The notes beneath the pieces are model-generated. The model was given only the letters and a program-made list of their open reading frames with translations. It ran no database searches and was not told where the DNA came from. Made by a program: the position numbers and the translations under genes. 49,278 bases of DNA from Sphaerisporangium melleum (lineage in GTDB: Bacteria > Actinomycetota > Actinomycetes > Streptosporangiales > Streptosporangiaceae), in the NCBI RefSeq assembly GCF_014646695.1, contig NZ_BMNT01000002.1, forward strand, positions 1 to 49,278, read 5' to 3'. Below are positions 24,801 through 33,710 of the stretch, in pieces (the stretch's first letter is position 1; each line of letters begins with the position of its first letter).

Positions 24801-25733
24801 TCAGGAGCTCCGGGAGGCGCGGCGCCCGCGGCCGGCCAGCAGCGTGACCACACCGGCGACCGCCACCACCAGGCCGATGACCAGCGACACCAGCGGAATC
24901 GTGTCCTTCAGCAGGGTGATCTGATCCTTGCCGTCGATCGCGCCCTGGACCAGCCGGTCGACGGTCTCGGGGGTCATCTTGGCGTCGGCCACCAGGGCCT
25001 CCGAGCGCTCCACCCCGTCCTCGGTCTTGAGCACGTCGTGCCGGCGCTGCTCCTGCTTCACCGGCGAGCCGCTGACCGGCTCCACCCAGTAGGTGACGAC
25101 ACCGTCGTAGAACCGGTTCACCCGCACGTCGCCGGACTTCTTCATGCCGATCGCCGAGGCGGGAGCGGTCAGCGTATCGATCTTCGTGGGCGGCACCGTC
25201 TGCTCGAACTTGTAGACCGGCAGGCCGTTGACCATGTCCTCGCCGACGAACCTGGCGTCGAACGACTGCCGGGCCGTGGCGTTGAACACCTGGTAGGTCC
25301 GCTTCTGCGTGCCGAACGGGAACAGATAGATCTGGCCGGACATCTGGACCGGCTCCTTGTCCACGTTCACGCCGCAGCAGTCGACGCCCTCCCCGGTGTA
25401 CTTGTTGAACGCGCTGCGGCGCTGGTCGAGCTGGATGCCGGACGCGGAGTTGGTGACGTCGTTGACGGCGGTGAACTCGTCCCAGACGACGTGGTCGCCC
25501 TTGGACTCCTCGACGTCGCCGCGGGTGGTCACCGTGATGTCCAGGTCGGCGGTGAGCACCTTCACCTTGGGAACGCTGAAGTACCGCGCGTTCTGGGCGC
25601 GCAGCTCGGACACTCCGTAGTAGTCGGCCGGCGCGGCGATCAGCTTGTCCGCCGCCTGGAAGCGGATGAGCGGCGCCAGTGTGACGAGGAACGCCCCGAT
25701 CGCGATGAGAACGACTCCAGTCATGCGTCGCAT
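24801..25733 (-). CDS. DUF3068 membrane-anchored extracytoplasmic protein (porin PorA-family annotation)
   Basis: 310 residues with an N-terminal membrane segment (about 5-25), a large extracytoplasmic beta-rich region, and a C-terminal membrane segment (about 280-300) followed by a basic tail (GRGRRASRSS). Sequence such as VTTRGDVEESKGDHVVWDEF, FPFGTQKRTYQVFN and RFYDGVVTYWVEPVSG is typical of DUF3068, often labelled porin PorA family though its function is largely unknown. The ATG at 25733 has GGAGG six bases upstream. A KstR-like palindrome about 120 bases upstream suggests co-regulation with the lipid genes. Confidence 0.85.
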   Translation of the reverse strand: MRRMTGVVLIAIGAFLVTLAPLIRFQAADKLIAAPADYYGVSELRAQNARYFSVPKVKVLTADLDITVTTRGDVEESKGDHVVWDEFTAVNDVTNSASGIQLDQRRSAFNKYTGEGVDCCGVNVDKEPVQMSGQIYLFPFGTQKRTYQVFNATARQSFDARFVGEDMVNGLPVYKFEQTVPPTKIDTLTAPASAIGMKKSGDVRVNRFYDGVVTYWVEPVSGSPVKQEQRRHDVLKTEDGVERSEALVADAKMTPETVDRLVQGAIDGKDQITLLKDTIPLVSLVIGLVVAVAGVVTLLAGRGRRASRSS

Positions 25734-26099
25734 CTGAATCCTCCGGGGTAGACCGATGACGCCGGTACTCAGACCCTTTGTCCAATAACGAGGGTGTTGT
25801 CGGCGATCGTAGTGCCGAGTGTGGACCCCGTCACGACCGGCCGCCAAATTGCTGGAAACGTGTTCTACCTGGACGCCGGGCGGACGCTCACCCGGCCTGG
25901 CGCGACGCCCGCCGGGCACCGGCGCACCACGCCCAGGGCCGCCTTGACAGAAGGGCGGGCCGGTTGCACATCAATTTCAACGATCTTCATCGGCATATCA
26001 GCAGGTGGGAGACACTTACGGCGTGATCCAACAATTCGGAGTCAAATTTAGTGACATATCAGCATTGCGGGTATAACACCGCGGCCGTACGTTCGCGGT
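25734..26099. other. Intergenic region between DUF3068 and LysR genes
   Basis: I see no gene in these 366 bases. The left part should hold the DUF3068 promoter and the operator at 25854-25867. The right part (about 25960-26090) is AT-rich. For the LysR gene, GTGACA (26051-26056) and TATAAC (26072-26077) with a 15-base spacer are a possible promoter. Confidence 0.45.
25854..25867. promoter_or_regulatory. KstR-like operator upstream of DUF3068
   Basis: GGAAACGTGTTCTA matches TnnAACnnGTTnnA at 7 of 8 fixed positions (G for the first T). It shares AACGTGTTCTAC with the site upstream of the adjacent monooxygenase gene. Confidence 0.5.
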
Positions 26100-27059
26100 A
26101 TGGATCTGGAGCTCCGTCACCTCAAGATCGTGCGCGCGGTCGCGGAGGCCGGGAGCGTCACCAAGGCGGCCACCCAGCTCGGACTGGCCCAGCCCTCGCT
26201 GACCGCGCAGCTCAAAAGGATCGAACGCACCCTCGGAGGCGCCCTCTTCGAACGTGACCGCAACGGCGCCCGCCCGACCCCCCTCGGCGAACTCGTCCTC
26301 ACCCGTGCCCGCGTCCTGCTGCCCGCCGTACGGGAACTGCAGGAAGAGGCGGTGCGCTTCGCCAACCGCTACGCCGGAGTGCCCGGCTTCCGCATCGGCG
26401 CGACGCACGGGCCGATCCTCGGCGGCCTGGTCGAACGCCTCACCGCCGCCCATCCCACCACCCCCGTCAGCACCCGAACGTCCTGGTCGGCGCGTGAGCT
26501 GACCGCCCTGGTCGGCGCCGGCCGGCTGGACTTCGCCCTCGTCGGCGCGTGCGGCGAGTCGGCGCCCCCGGCCACCGACGTCATGACCTGGACCGTCATC
26601 GGCACCGACCCGGTGTTCGCGCTCGTGCGCGAGGACCACCCGCTCGCCGGGGACAAGGAGATCGAGCTGTCCGGGCTCGCCGGCGAAGGCTGGGTGGTCG
26701 CACCCGGCGACGGCTGCTTCGCCGACTGCTTCGCCGCGGCGTGCGCGCGATCCGGGTTCGTCCCCCGCCACATGTACGAGACCGACGTGGCGACCTGCCT
26801 GCACCTGGTCAAGGCGGGCAAGGCGGTGGCCCTGTGCCAGGCGACCTTCGAGCTCACCGCCGGGCTCGCCATGATGCCCATCGCCGGGACCCCCCTGCGG
26901 TGGCGGCACCTGCTCGGCTGGCACTCCGACTCGCTCCCGGCCCGCACCGCCCCGCTGATCGCCGACCACGCCCGCGAGGCGCACGCCGAGGCGGTGCGGC
27001 GCAGCACTCCCTACGCCGACTGGCTCGCGGCCAACCCCCGGTTCGGCGTCACCCCCTGA
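26100..27059 (+). CDS. LysR family transcriptional regulator
   Basis: 319 residues. The N-terminal helix-turn-helix (HLKIVRAVAEAGSVTKAATQ, LAQPSLTAQLKRIERTLG) and C-terminal effector domain are typical. The effector domain has several cysteines (GDGCFADCFAAACARSG), a pattern sometimes seen in redox-responsive members. It is divergent from DUF3068 across 366 bases. No obvious metabolic target lies downstream, where a secreted protease follows after 188 bases. Confidence 0.9.
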   Translation: MDLELRHLKIVRAVAEAGSVTKAATQLGLAQPSLTAQLKRIERTLGGALFERDRNGARPTPLGELVLTRARVLLPAVRELQEEAVRFANRYAGVPGFRIGATHGPILGGLVERLTAAHPTTPVSTRTSWSARELTALVGAGRLDFALVGACGESAPPATDVMTWTVIGTDPVFALVREDHPLAGDKEIELSGLAGEGWVVAPGDGCFADCFAAACARSGFVPRHMYETDVATCLHLVKAGKAVALCQATFELTAGLAMMPIAGTPLRWRHLLGWHSDSLPARTAPLIADHAREAHAEAVRRSTPYADWLAANPRFGVTP

Positions 27060-27111
27060 CGCCGGCCCCTTCCACGCGGCGCCGTCCCTGACCCCCGACG
27101 GCACCGTCCCT

Positions 27112-27128
27112 CCGGACCGCTGGTCCGG
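27112..27128 (+). terminator. Short perfect hairpin after LysR
   Basis: CCGGACC and GGTCCGG with a GCT loop, 53 bases after the LysR stop. No T-run. Probable weak terminator, or an operator for the downstream protease. Confidence 0.35.
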
Positions 27129-27247
27129 CACGTCCCGTGACACCTCGAACGGTTCCATAACCCGGCGATAGGGGCTAAACGATAGCTCCGCGTCTGGCGT
27201 GAGCCCAGTTACGGTGACGGCACCCCCCAACACCGAGGAGAGAACAC

Positions 27248-28399
27248 ATGCTCCGCAGACGCACGGTCACCACCGGATGCGCTCTTGCAATCAGCGTCCT
27301 CACCCTCATGGCCGCCCCGGCCGTCGCAGAACGCGCACCGGCCGCGGCGCCCGCCGCTTCAGCACCCGCCCCCGCCATGATCGACGCGATGAGCCGCGAT
27401 CTCGGCATCACCCGGGAACAGGCCGAGTCGCGCCTGCTCAACGAGGCCCGGTTCACCGGCGTCGAGGCGGCGGCCACCGCCAAGCTCGGCGCGAGCTACG
27501 CCGGATCCTGGCTCAGCGGCCCGACCTCCGCCACGCTCACCGTCGCCGCCACCGACGCCGCCGCCCTGGACGGCGTCCAGAGCGCCGGTGTCGAGCGCAA
27601 GCTCGTCGCGCACAGCCTGGCCTCGCTCGACGCGACCAAGGCCGCCCTCGACAAGGCCGCCGCCAAGGCGCCCAAGTCCACCCCGGTCTGGTACGTCGAC
27701 GTACGCACCAACAGCGTCGTCGTGGAGTCCGCCCAGCCGGCCGAGGCCGCGGCGTTCATCGCCGCCAGCGGCGCGGACGCCTCGATGATCCGCGTCGAGC
27801 GGTCCGCCGAGGCGCCGCAGACCTTCTACGACCTGCGTGGCGGCGACGCGTACTACATCAACAACTCGGCCCGCTGCTCCATCGGCTTCTCGGTGCGCAA
27901 GGGCAGCACGCCCGGCTTCGTCTCCGCCGGCCACTGCGGCCGCGCCGGGAACAGCACCACCGGCTACAACGGCGTCGCTCAGGGCACCTTCCAGGGCTCG
28001 TCCTTCCCGACCAACGACTACTCCTGGGTCGCGGTGAACAGCAACTGGACGCCCAGGCCCTGGGTGCGCGGCAGCAGCGGCAACGTGACCGTCAGCGGCT
28101 CCACCGTCGCAGGAGTCGGCGCCTCCATCTGCCGGTCCGGCTCGACCACCGGCTGGCACTGTGGCACCGTCCTGCAGCGCAACACCAGCGTCACCTACTC
28201 GCAGGGCACGGTGTACGAGGTCACCCGCACCAACGTCTGCGCCGAGCCGGGCGACTCCGGCGGCTCCTACATCAGCGGCAGCCAGGCCCAGGGCGTGACC
28301 TCCGGCGGCTCGGGCAACTGCAGCAGCGGCGGCACGACCTTCTTCCAGCCGGTGAACGAGATCCTCTCGGTGTACGGCCTCACCCTGGTGACCGGGTAG
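27248..28399 (+). CDS. Secreted S1 serine protease (alpha-lytic/streptogrisin type)
   Basis: 383 residues. A Sec signal peptide (RRR, hydrophobic core, cleavage near APAVA-ER at about 27) precedes a roughly 165-residue pro-region resembling the alpha-lytic protease prodomain, which folds and inhibits the enzyme. The mature domain (about 193-383, starting near YDLRGGDAYYINN) carries the triad H229 (SAGHCGR), D257 (TNDYSW) and S337 (GDSGGS), with three likely disulfides. Length and order match streptogrisin-like extracellular proteases. GAGGAGAG precedes the ATG, and a strong terminator follows. Confidence 0.93.
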   Translation: MLRRRTVTTGCALAISVLTLMAAPAVAERAPAAAPAASAPAPAMIDAMSRDLGITREQAESRLLNEARFTGVEAAATAKLGASYAGSWLSGPTSATLTVAATDAAALDGVQSAGVERKLVAHSLASLDATKAALDKAAAKAPKSTPVWYVDVRTNSVVVESAQPAEAAAFIAASGADASMIRVERSAEAPQTFYDLRGGDAYYINNSARCSIGFSVRKGSTPGFVSAGHCGRAGNSTTGYNGVAQGTFQGSSFPTNDYSWVAVNSNWTPRPWVRGSSGNVTVSGSTVAGVGASICRSGSTTGWHCGTVLQRNTSVTYSQGTVYEVTRTNVCAEPGDSGGSYISGSQAQGVTSGGSGNCSSGGTTFFQPVNEILSVYGLTLVTG

Positions 28400-28424
28400 C
28401 ACCCCCCGACAACCCGGTTATCAC

Positions 28425-28463
28425 GAAGCGCCGCCCTCCGCCGGGGGCGGCGCTTCCCCTTTT
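28425..28463 (+). terminator. Intrinsic terminator after the protease
   Basis: GAAGCGCCGCCC (28425-28436) and GGGCGGCGCTTC (28445-28456) form a perfect 12-base stem with an 8-base loop, followed by CCCTTTT. The clearest rho-independent terminator in the window. Confidence 0.85.
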
Positions 28464-28512
28464 CCGTCTCGGCACCCGGAGTCACCGCCCTGCCGGGCCG
28501 CGCTTCGGCCGG

Positions 28513-29469
28513 TCAGCGCAGGGTGGTGCCGGGGAGGGCGTCGAGCAGGGCGAGCTCCGATCGGGCCGGCAGTCCTTCCCAGTCGCCGGGAGTGGCGACC
28601 GCGAAGGCGCCGGTGACGGTGGCGCGGTCGAGGCGTCCGGCGAGACCGAGACCGTCGAGCAGGCCCGAGAGGTAGCCGGCGACGAAGGCGTCCCCGGCCC
28701 CGACGACGTCCGCGACCCGCACCGGACGGGCGGGGCGGTGCACGGTCTCCGCGCTGGTGTACGCGCTGGCGCCGGCCGCACCGCGCTTGACCACGACCTG
28801 CGCCACGCCCGCCGCGAGCAGCGCGGACACCCGCTCCTCCTCGGTCGCCGCCCCGGCCGGGGCCAGCAGGTCCAGCTCGTCCTCGGAGGCGACGGCCACC
28901 GTGAGGTGCGGCGCCAGCGGGCGGAGCGCGTTCGCCGCCCGCTCCCGGTCCCACAGCCGGGAGCGGTGGTTGACGTCGAGGCAGACCGGCACGTCCAGCT
29001 CGGCCGCCGCGCGCACGGCCGCCGCGGGGCCCGGGCCGAGCGCGGGGGTGATGCCGGTGAGGTGCAGCATCCTCGGCGGCGGGTCGAGCGCGGGCAGCAC
29101 GTCCGGCGGGCCGAGGAAGGACGCCGCCGAGCCGGACCGGTGGTAGATCACCCGGGTCAGCTCGCCGAGCCGCCGTTCGACCAGCATCAGCCCGGTCGGC
29201 CCGCGCGGGTCCGTACGGGCGTGCGTGACGTCCACGCCCTCGGCCCGCAGCGTGCGCAGCACCAGCTCGCCGGTCTCGTCGTCGCCGACCAGCCCGGTCC
29301 AGCGGGCCCGGTGGCCGAGCCGGGCCAGGCCGATGGCGACGTTGGACTCGGCGCCCGCCACCGACAGCCGCATGCCGCCGCCCAGCCTGATCAGCCCCTC
29401 GGCGCGCACGGTGGCCATGGTCTCGCCGAAGGTCGCCACGTCGATCGCGGCGGGGGACGGCTCAGTCAT
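28513..29469 (-). CDS. PfkB family sugar kinase (KDG kinase-like)
   Basis: 318 residues, ribokinase/PfkB fold. GAESNVAIGLARLG (39-52) is the N-terminal signature, and VGAGDAFVAGYL (256-267, catalytic D260) the C-terminal one. The overall pattern (FGETMATVRAEG, TRVIYHRSGSAASFL) resembles 2-keto-3-deoxygluconate kinases; the true substrate could be another sugar released by the locus. It starts inside the end of the epimerase-like gene (8-base overlap), so the two are co-translated. Confidence 0.87.
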   Translation of the reverse strand: MTEPSPAAIDVATFGETMATVRAEGLIRLGGGMRLSVAGAESNVAIGLARLGHRARWTGLVGDDETGELVLRTLRAEGVDVTHARTDPRGPTGLMLVERRLGELTRVIYHRSGSAASFLGPPDVLPALDPPPRMLHLTGITPALGPGPAAAVRAAAELDVPVCLDVNHRSRLWDRERAANALRPLAPHLTVAVASEDELDLLAPAGAATEEERVSALLAAGVAQVVVKRGAAGASAYTSAETVHRPARPVRVADVVGAGDAFVAGYLSGLLDGLGLAGRLDRATVTGAFAVATPGDWEGLPARSELALLDALPGTTLR

Positions 29470-30340
29470 CGATCCTCCGTTCCGCGGCCAGCACCAGCCG
29501 CCAGGTCAGCTCGCCGGAGGCCGGGACGACCGCGGCGTCCCCCGGCCCGGCCTCGGCCAGGTCGAAGACCGCGCCGAGCATGGGCTCCACCCCGATGCTG
29601 CGGTACGGCGCGTCAGCGGGATACCCGCCGAGGTTGCGCCACAGCGCGGTGGACACCGGGACCTCTCCGGGGGCCTCCAGCCGCAGGGCCAGGACGTCGG
29701 GGCCGTCCACCACCCGGACGGCGGCGCAGCGCAGCACCGCCCCCACCGCCGTGCCGTCGTCGGGGCCGAAGCGGCCGAGCGGCAGGCCGAGCGGCGCGGG
29801 CCAGTGTCCCGAAAGGTAGGGGGCATCGGCGGGCCAGCCGGCCCGGTCATCGGGCCGAAGACCCGGGGGACCGGCGAGGCGCCGGCGGTCGAGCAGCGCG
29901 GCGGCCTCGGGATAGACGCGGGCGGTGGCGCCCTCGGGCGCGAGGAGCCGGGCATCGTCACCGACGTCGAGCAGCGCGTGCGCGGCCCAGACGAACGCGT
30001 ACCCCGGGTCGGCCGACAGCCGGTAGTCGGCGACCACCGCGCCCGCGCGCCCGCCGACCCTGCGGAGCAGTTCGAAACCCGCGCCCTGAACGACACTCTC
30101 GGCGGGCGAGCCGCGCCACGGGCGGCTCCACACGTCGCCGTGGTCGGGCAGGCCGCGCACGGTGGGCAGGCACTCCTCCAGGCCGCCGGCGTCGACGAAC
30201 TCCGCGCCGGGCACCACCGTCGCGCGCGCCGGGTCGGGCCGCGACCACAGCCACTCGCGCCCGCCGCCGGCCAGCGAGGTCCATCTGCCGCCGAGGGCCA
30301 GGTCGACGGCGGCGGTCAGCGGGACGGGGACCGTCACCAT
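29462..30340 (-). CDS. Aldose 1-epimerase-like protein (galactose mutarotase fold)
   Basis: 292 residues from the ATG at 30340. Sequence such as GAEFVDAGGLEECLPTVRGL, DHGDVWSRPW, HALLDVGDDARLL and ALWRNLGGYPADAPYRSIGV fits the galactose-mutarotase-like superfamily, in which conserved His/Glu residues interconvert sugar anomers. The N-terminus is uncertain because the frame stays open 50 codons further; GGGGGAT before 30340 supports the choice. Coupled to the kinase, and divergent from the AraC regulator across 167 bases. Probably handles the galactose or related sugar made by the alpha-galactosidases. Confidence 0.7.
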   Translation of the reverse strand: MVTVPVPLTAAVDLALGGRWTSLAGGGREWLWSRPDPARATVVPGAEFVDAGGLEECLPTVRGLPDHGDVWSRPWRGSPAESVVQGAGFELLRRVGGRAGAVVADYRLSADPGYAFVWAAHALLDVGDDARLLAPEGATARVYPEAAALLDRRRLAGPPGLRPDDRAGWPADAPYLSGHWPAPLGLPLGRFGPDDGTAVGAVLRCAAVRVVDGPDVLALRLEAPGEVPVSTALWRNLGGYPADAPYRSIGVEPMLGAVFDLAEAGPGDAAVVPASGELTWRLVLAAERRIDD

Positions 30341-30469
30341 GGGCGCATCCCCCGGTCGAGCCGCCGTGCCGCGGAACCGCGCGGGCGCCCGGCGGCGCGT
30401 GTGTCGTGTCTCATCGCGATCAGTCAACCCTGCGCGGCAGGGCGCGGGGAATGTCCGATGCGCGCCATC

Positions 30470-30501
30470 ACCTGGACGATCCGCTGACAAGTTGCGATAC
30501 T
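30470..30501 (+). promoter_or_regulatory. Promoter of araC-type gene with repeated motif
   Basis: TGGACG (30473-30478) and GATACT (30496-30501), 17 bases apart, form a plausible promoter. GATACT ends six bases before the GTG, so the mRNA may be leaderless. ACCTGGACGATCCG (30470-30483) overlapping the -35 recurs exactly at 39760-39773, and a gapped variant lies at 39534-39552 upstream of the GH97 gene. It may be the AraC operator. Confidence 0.4.
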
Positions 30502-30507
30502 GAGCCG

Positions 30508-31371
30508 GTGCCGATCCAGGAGGGGTTCCGCGACCAGCGGCTGACCGTCGTCCCGCGCCGCGTCGTCGCGGAGGCGCAGGCGCGGCCGGTGACCAGGCGG
30601 CTGACCGTCACCGACTGCGGCTACTACCCGAGTGCCGCCGACCACATGATGACCAGGCCGAACGGCACCGAGGAGACCATCCTCATCCTGTGCGCCGCCG
30701 GGGCGGGGTGGGCGCGGGTGGCCGGCGCGCAGCACCGCGTCGGGCCGAACGCCGCGCTGGTCATCCCGCGCGGCGCGCCGCACTCCTACGGCGCCTCACC
30801 CGAGGCACCCTGGACGATCTGGTGGTGCCATCTGCGTGGCAGCGACCTGCCGGAGCTGGTGGAGGAGATCGGCGCGAGCGCGTCCAGGCCGGTGCTGCCG
30901 GTCCGGCGCATCGACCGGGCGATCGCGCTGCTCGACGAGATCGTCACCATCCTGGAGCGCGACCACTCCCCCGCCGCGCTGATGGGCGCGGCGGGCGCGG
31001 CGTGGAAGCTGCTGACCCAGATCGTGGTCGACCGCGCCATGCCCGCGCCGGGCGACCCGCTGCAGCGCGCGATGGCCTACCTCGCCGAACGGCTGGACAG
31101 CACGGTGCGGGTCGCCGACCTGGCGGCGATGGTCGGGGTCTCACCGTCCCATCTGAGCGCGCTGTTCCGCCGCGCGACCGGCGGCGGGGTGCTCGCCCAC
31201 CAGACGGCGCTGCGCATGGCGCAGGCGCGCAACCTGCTCGACACCACCGACGCGACCGTCGCCGCCATCGCCCGCGAGGTCGGCTACCACGACCCGTTCT
31301 ACTTCTCCCGGCACTTCAAGCGCATGCACGAGGCCAGCCCCACCGAGTACCGCAACCGCGCCAAGGGGTGA
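30508..31371 (+). CDS. AraC family transcriptional regulator
   Basis: 287 residues. The N-terminal cupin-like sugar-binding domain (about 20-120) contains LILCAAGAGWARVAG and PRGAPHSYGASPEAPWTIWW. The C-terminal double helix-turn-helix (about 185-285) contains VRVADLAAMVGVSPSHLSAL and IAREVGYHDPFYFSRHFKRM, the AraC signature. Divergent from the epimerase/kinase pair and convergent with the GH36 gene, it sits in the middle of the alpha-galactoside locus and most likely activates it when sugar is present. GTG start at 30508 without a clear ribosome site. Confidence 0.9.
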   Translation: MPIQEGFRDQRLTVVPRRVVAEAQARPVTRRLTVTDCGYYPSAADHMMTRPNGTEETILILCAAGAGWARVAGAQHRVGPNAALVIPRGAPHSYGASPEAPWTIWWCHLRGSDLPELVEEIGASASRPVLPVRRIDRAIALLDEIVTILERDHSPAALMGAAGAAWKLLTQIVVDRAMPAPGDPLQRAMAYLAERLDSTVRVADLAAMVGVSPSHLSALFRRATGGGVLAHQTALRMAQARNLLDTTDATVAAIAREVGYHDPFYFSRHFKRMHEASPTEYRNRAKG

Positions 31372-31375
31372 GGCG

Positions 31376-31405
31376 GGAGCCCGCCCGGTGGCAGGGGCGG
31401 GCTCC
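31376..31405. terminator. Bidirectional terminator between AraC and GH36
   Basis: GGAGCCCGCCC (31376-31386) and GGGCGGGCTCC (31395-31405) form a perfect 11-base stem with an 8-base loop, filling most of the 39-base convergent gap. Confidence 0.7.
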
Positions 31406-31410
31406 GCGGG

Positions 31411-33585
31411 TCACGCGGGGGCCGGCGCGGTGGTGACGTGCAGCAGCGCCGAGCGGTCGGGGTCCAGGGAGTGCGCCTCGATGCCGGTGAGCCGCAGCAC
31501 CCGCCCGGGCAGGGTCACCCCGTCGTGCTGCCACGGCGGCGGCACCGGCCCCGGGCCGGGCTCGGCCCCGGGCGCCCTGCCGGGGTGCACGACCCGCACC
31601 GTGTAGAGACGGTCGTCGTCCAGGCCGGGCAGCCGCACCCGGCCCGGCGGCCAGGTGGCCGGCCGGGAGACGACGCTGAACGCGTAGAGCGCCTCGCCCC
31701 GGTCCCGCGCCACGACGCCTTCCAGGCGCAGCGCGTCGCCGGGCAGGTCGGCGTGCACGACGTCGCCGGTGTGCAGCAGCGCCCGGTGCTGCTTGTGGAA
31801 CGCCACCCAGCGCGCGAGGGCCGCCCGGGTCTCGTCGTCGACCTTGAGCAGGTCCACCTCCAGGCCCAGGTGCCCCCACAGCGCCTTCTCCGCCCGGTAG
31901 TCCAGCGGGTGCACGCGGTGGGTGGTGTGCGACTCCTCGGCGCCGATGTGGGTGCCCTGCATCTCGGGCGGCACCAGCAGCCCGGTCCAGCGCTGGATCT
32001 CCAGCCGCTCGTGCGGGTCGTTGCAGTCGCTCGGCCAGACCCGGTCGGTGTACTCAAGGACACCGAGGTCGACGCGCCCGCCGCCGCTTGCGCACGACTC
32101 GATCTCAAGGCCCGGGTGGGCGGCCTTGAGCTCGGCCATCAGCCGGTAGGCCTGCTCGACCTGCCGGCGCACCCCCGGCTCGCCGCCCGGAGTGTGCCCG
32201 GCGTCGAGCAGGTACCGGTTGTGGTCCCACTTGATGTACGCGATGCCGAGCCCGCCGACCAGGGCGCTGATCCGCTCGAAGAGGTAGGCGTACGCCTCGG
32301 GGTGGCCGAGGTCGAGCACGTGCTGCCGGCGGGAGGGCACGCCGGGGCCGTGCCCCGCGTCGAAGATCCATTCGGGGTGGGCGCGGGCCAGCTCGGAGTC
32401 GAGGTTGACCATCTCCGGCTCGAACCACAGCCCGAAGTCCATGCCGAGCTCGCGCACCCGGGCGACCAGCGGTTCGAGGCCGTCCGGCCAGACCGCCGGG
32501 TCCACCGTCCAGTCGCCGAGCGAGCTGGTGTCGTCTCTGCGGCCGAGGAACCAGCCGTCGTCCAGCACGAACCGCTCGGCGCCGATCCGCGCTCCCTGCT
32601 CGGCGAGGGCGGCCAGTGTGGCGAGGTCGTGCTGGAAGTACACCGCCTCCCAGGTGTTCAGCACGACGGGACGGGGCGTGGCGGGGTGGCCGGGCCGCGC
32701 CCGCAGGTGCCGGTGGAAGCGCGCGGCGAGCTCGTCCAGCCCGTCGCCCCACGACCCGTACTGCCAGGGGCTGTGGTAGGTGTCGCCCTGACCGAGCACG
32801 ACCTCCTCGGGGAGTAGCGTCTCTCCCGCGGCCAGGTGGCGGATGCCGGCCGGGGTGTGCTCGGCGGCGAGCACCTGGTTGCCGCTCCACGCCAGGTGGG
32901 TGGCCCACACCGTCCCGTGCCGGAAGCCGAACCCCGCCTCGCCGGCGGCCAGCAGGAGGGTGTGCTCCAGGCCGGGCTTGCCGCCCCGGGACGCGCGGAC
33001 CCACTCGCCGACGTGGAAGGGGCGCCGCTGCGGGACGCGTTCGAGCGACCAGCGGCCGGTCAGGTCGAGGACCTCGGTGGCCTGCGGCGGGACGGGCAGG
33101 GCCAGCTCGACGCCGCCCACGCGGTACGGCGCCGCGCCGTCGTTGCGCAGCCGCGCTCGCTGGCGGACCAGGCCGCTCGCGGCGAGCACCTGGATCTCGA
33201 TCTCGGCGGACAGGCCGTACTCGGGGTCGCGGGCCGTGCTGAGCAGCACCGGCCCGCCGTCCGCCCCGGCGTCCAGGTCGTGGGTCGCGTGCCGGAACTT
33301 CGGCGCCCAGCGGCGGCCGTCGCTGTCCCCGGTGAGCCCAGGGCGGCCGAGCCAGCCCTCGGCGAGCTGCGGGAGCACCGGCACGGGCTGCGGGTAGGCG
33401 ATCGTGCTGTCGAAGATGGCGGGCAGCGCGGCCCGGTGCAGGTCGGCGAGGGCGTCGCCGGTGAGCGTCCCGAGGTCCGGCCCCCAGTGCAGGATGCGTG
33501 GCAACCGGCCGTCGTCGACGGCGACGACCACGCTGGTGCCGCCCGCTCGCAGATGGACCGGCACGGGCCGGCCGTCGTTCGTCAC
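31411..33585 (-). CDS. GH36 alpha-galactosidase
   Basis: 724 residues of the GH36 family, with an N-terminal beta-sandwich (about 1-330), a catalytic TIM barrel and a C-terminal beta domain. The nucleophile is D454 in YIKWDHNR and the acid/base D520 in WPSDCNDPHER. FVLDDGWFLGRRDD, GLWFEPEMVN and ESCASGGGRVDLG are the expected substrate motifs. No signal peptide, so it cleaves imported melibiose/raffinose-type sugars in the cytoplasm. The GTG start has GAAGGGGAAG upstream. Last gene of the leftward transport operon, 125 bases after the second permease. Confidence 0.93.
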   Translation of the reverse strand: MTNDGRPVPVHLRAGGTSVVVAVDDGRLPRILHWGPDLGTLTGDALADLHRAALPAIFDSTIAYPQPVPVLPQLAEGWLGRPGLTGDSDGRRWAPKFRHATHDLDAGADGGPVLLSTARDPEYGLSAEIEIQVLAASGLVRQRARLRNDGAAPYRVGGVELALPVPPQATEVLDLTGRWSLERVPQRRPFHVGEWVRASRGGKPGLEHTLLLAAGEAGFGFRHGTVWATHLAWSGNQVLAAEHTPAGIRHLAAGETLLPEEVVLGQGDTYHSPWQYGSWGDGLDELAARFHRHLRARPGHPATPRPVVLNTWEAVYFQHDLATLAALAEQGARIGAERFVLDDGWFLGRRDDTSSLGDWTVDPAVWPDGLEPLVARVRELGMDFGLWFEPEMVNLDSELARAHPEWIFDAGHGPGVPSRRQHVLDLGHPEAYAYLFERISALVGGLGIAYIKWDHNRYLLDAGHTPGGEPGVRRQVEQAYRLMAELKAAHPGLEIESCASGGGRVDLGVLEYTDRVWPSDCNDPHERLEIQRWTGLLVPPEMQGTHIGAEESHTTHRVHPLDYRAEKALWGHLGLEVDLLKVDDETRAALARWVAFHKQHRALLHTGDVVHADLPGDALRLEGVVARDRGEALYAFSVVSRPATWPPGRVRLPGLDDDRLYTVRVVHPGRAPGAEPGPGPVPPPWQHDGVTLPGRVLRLTGIEAHSLDPDRSALLHVTTAPAPA

Positions 33586-33710
33586 AGGTTCTTCCCCTTC
33601 TCCCCGGGCGGCCTTTCCTCCCGGTTCATCCCTTCTCTCCCGGTCGCCGCTTCCGCCCGGGAGGTTCCCGCGCCGTCACCGGACGCCGGGTCCGCAAAGG
33701 TCATGTTCCA

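Noticed and set aside
21446-24853. 1,135-codon minus-strand frame
   Set aside because: It crosses three real genes out of frame and has low-complexity shadow composition.
25778-26051. Short plus-strand frames upstream of LysR
   Set aside because: No ribosome site or recognisable sequence; the interval is better explained as promoter and operator DNA.
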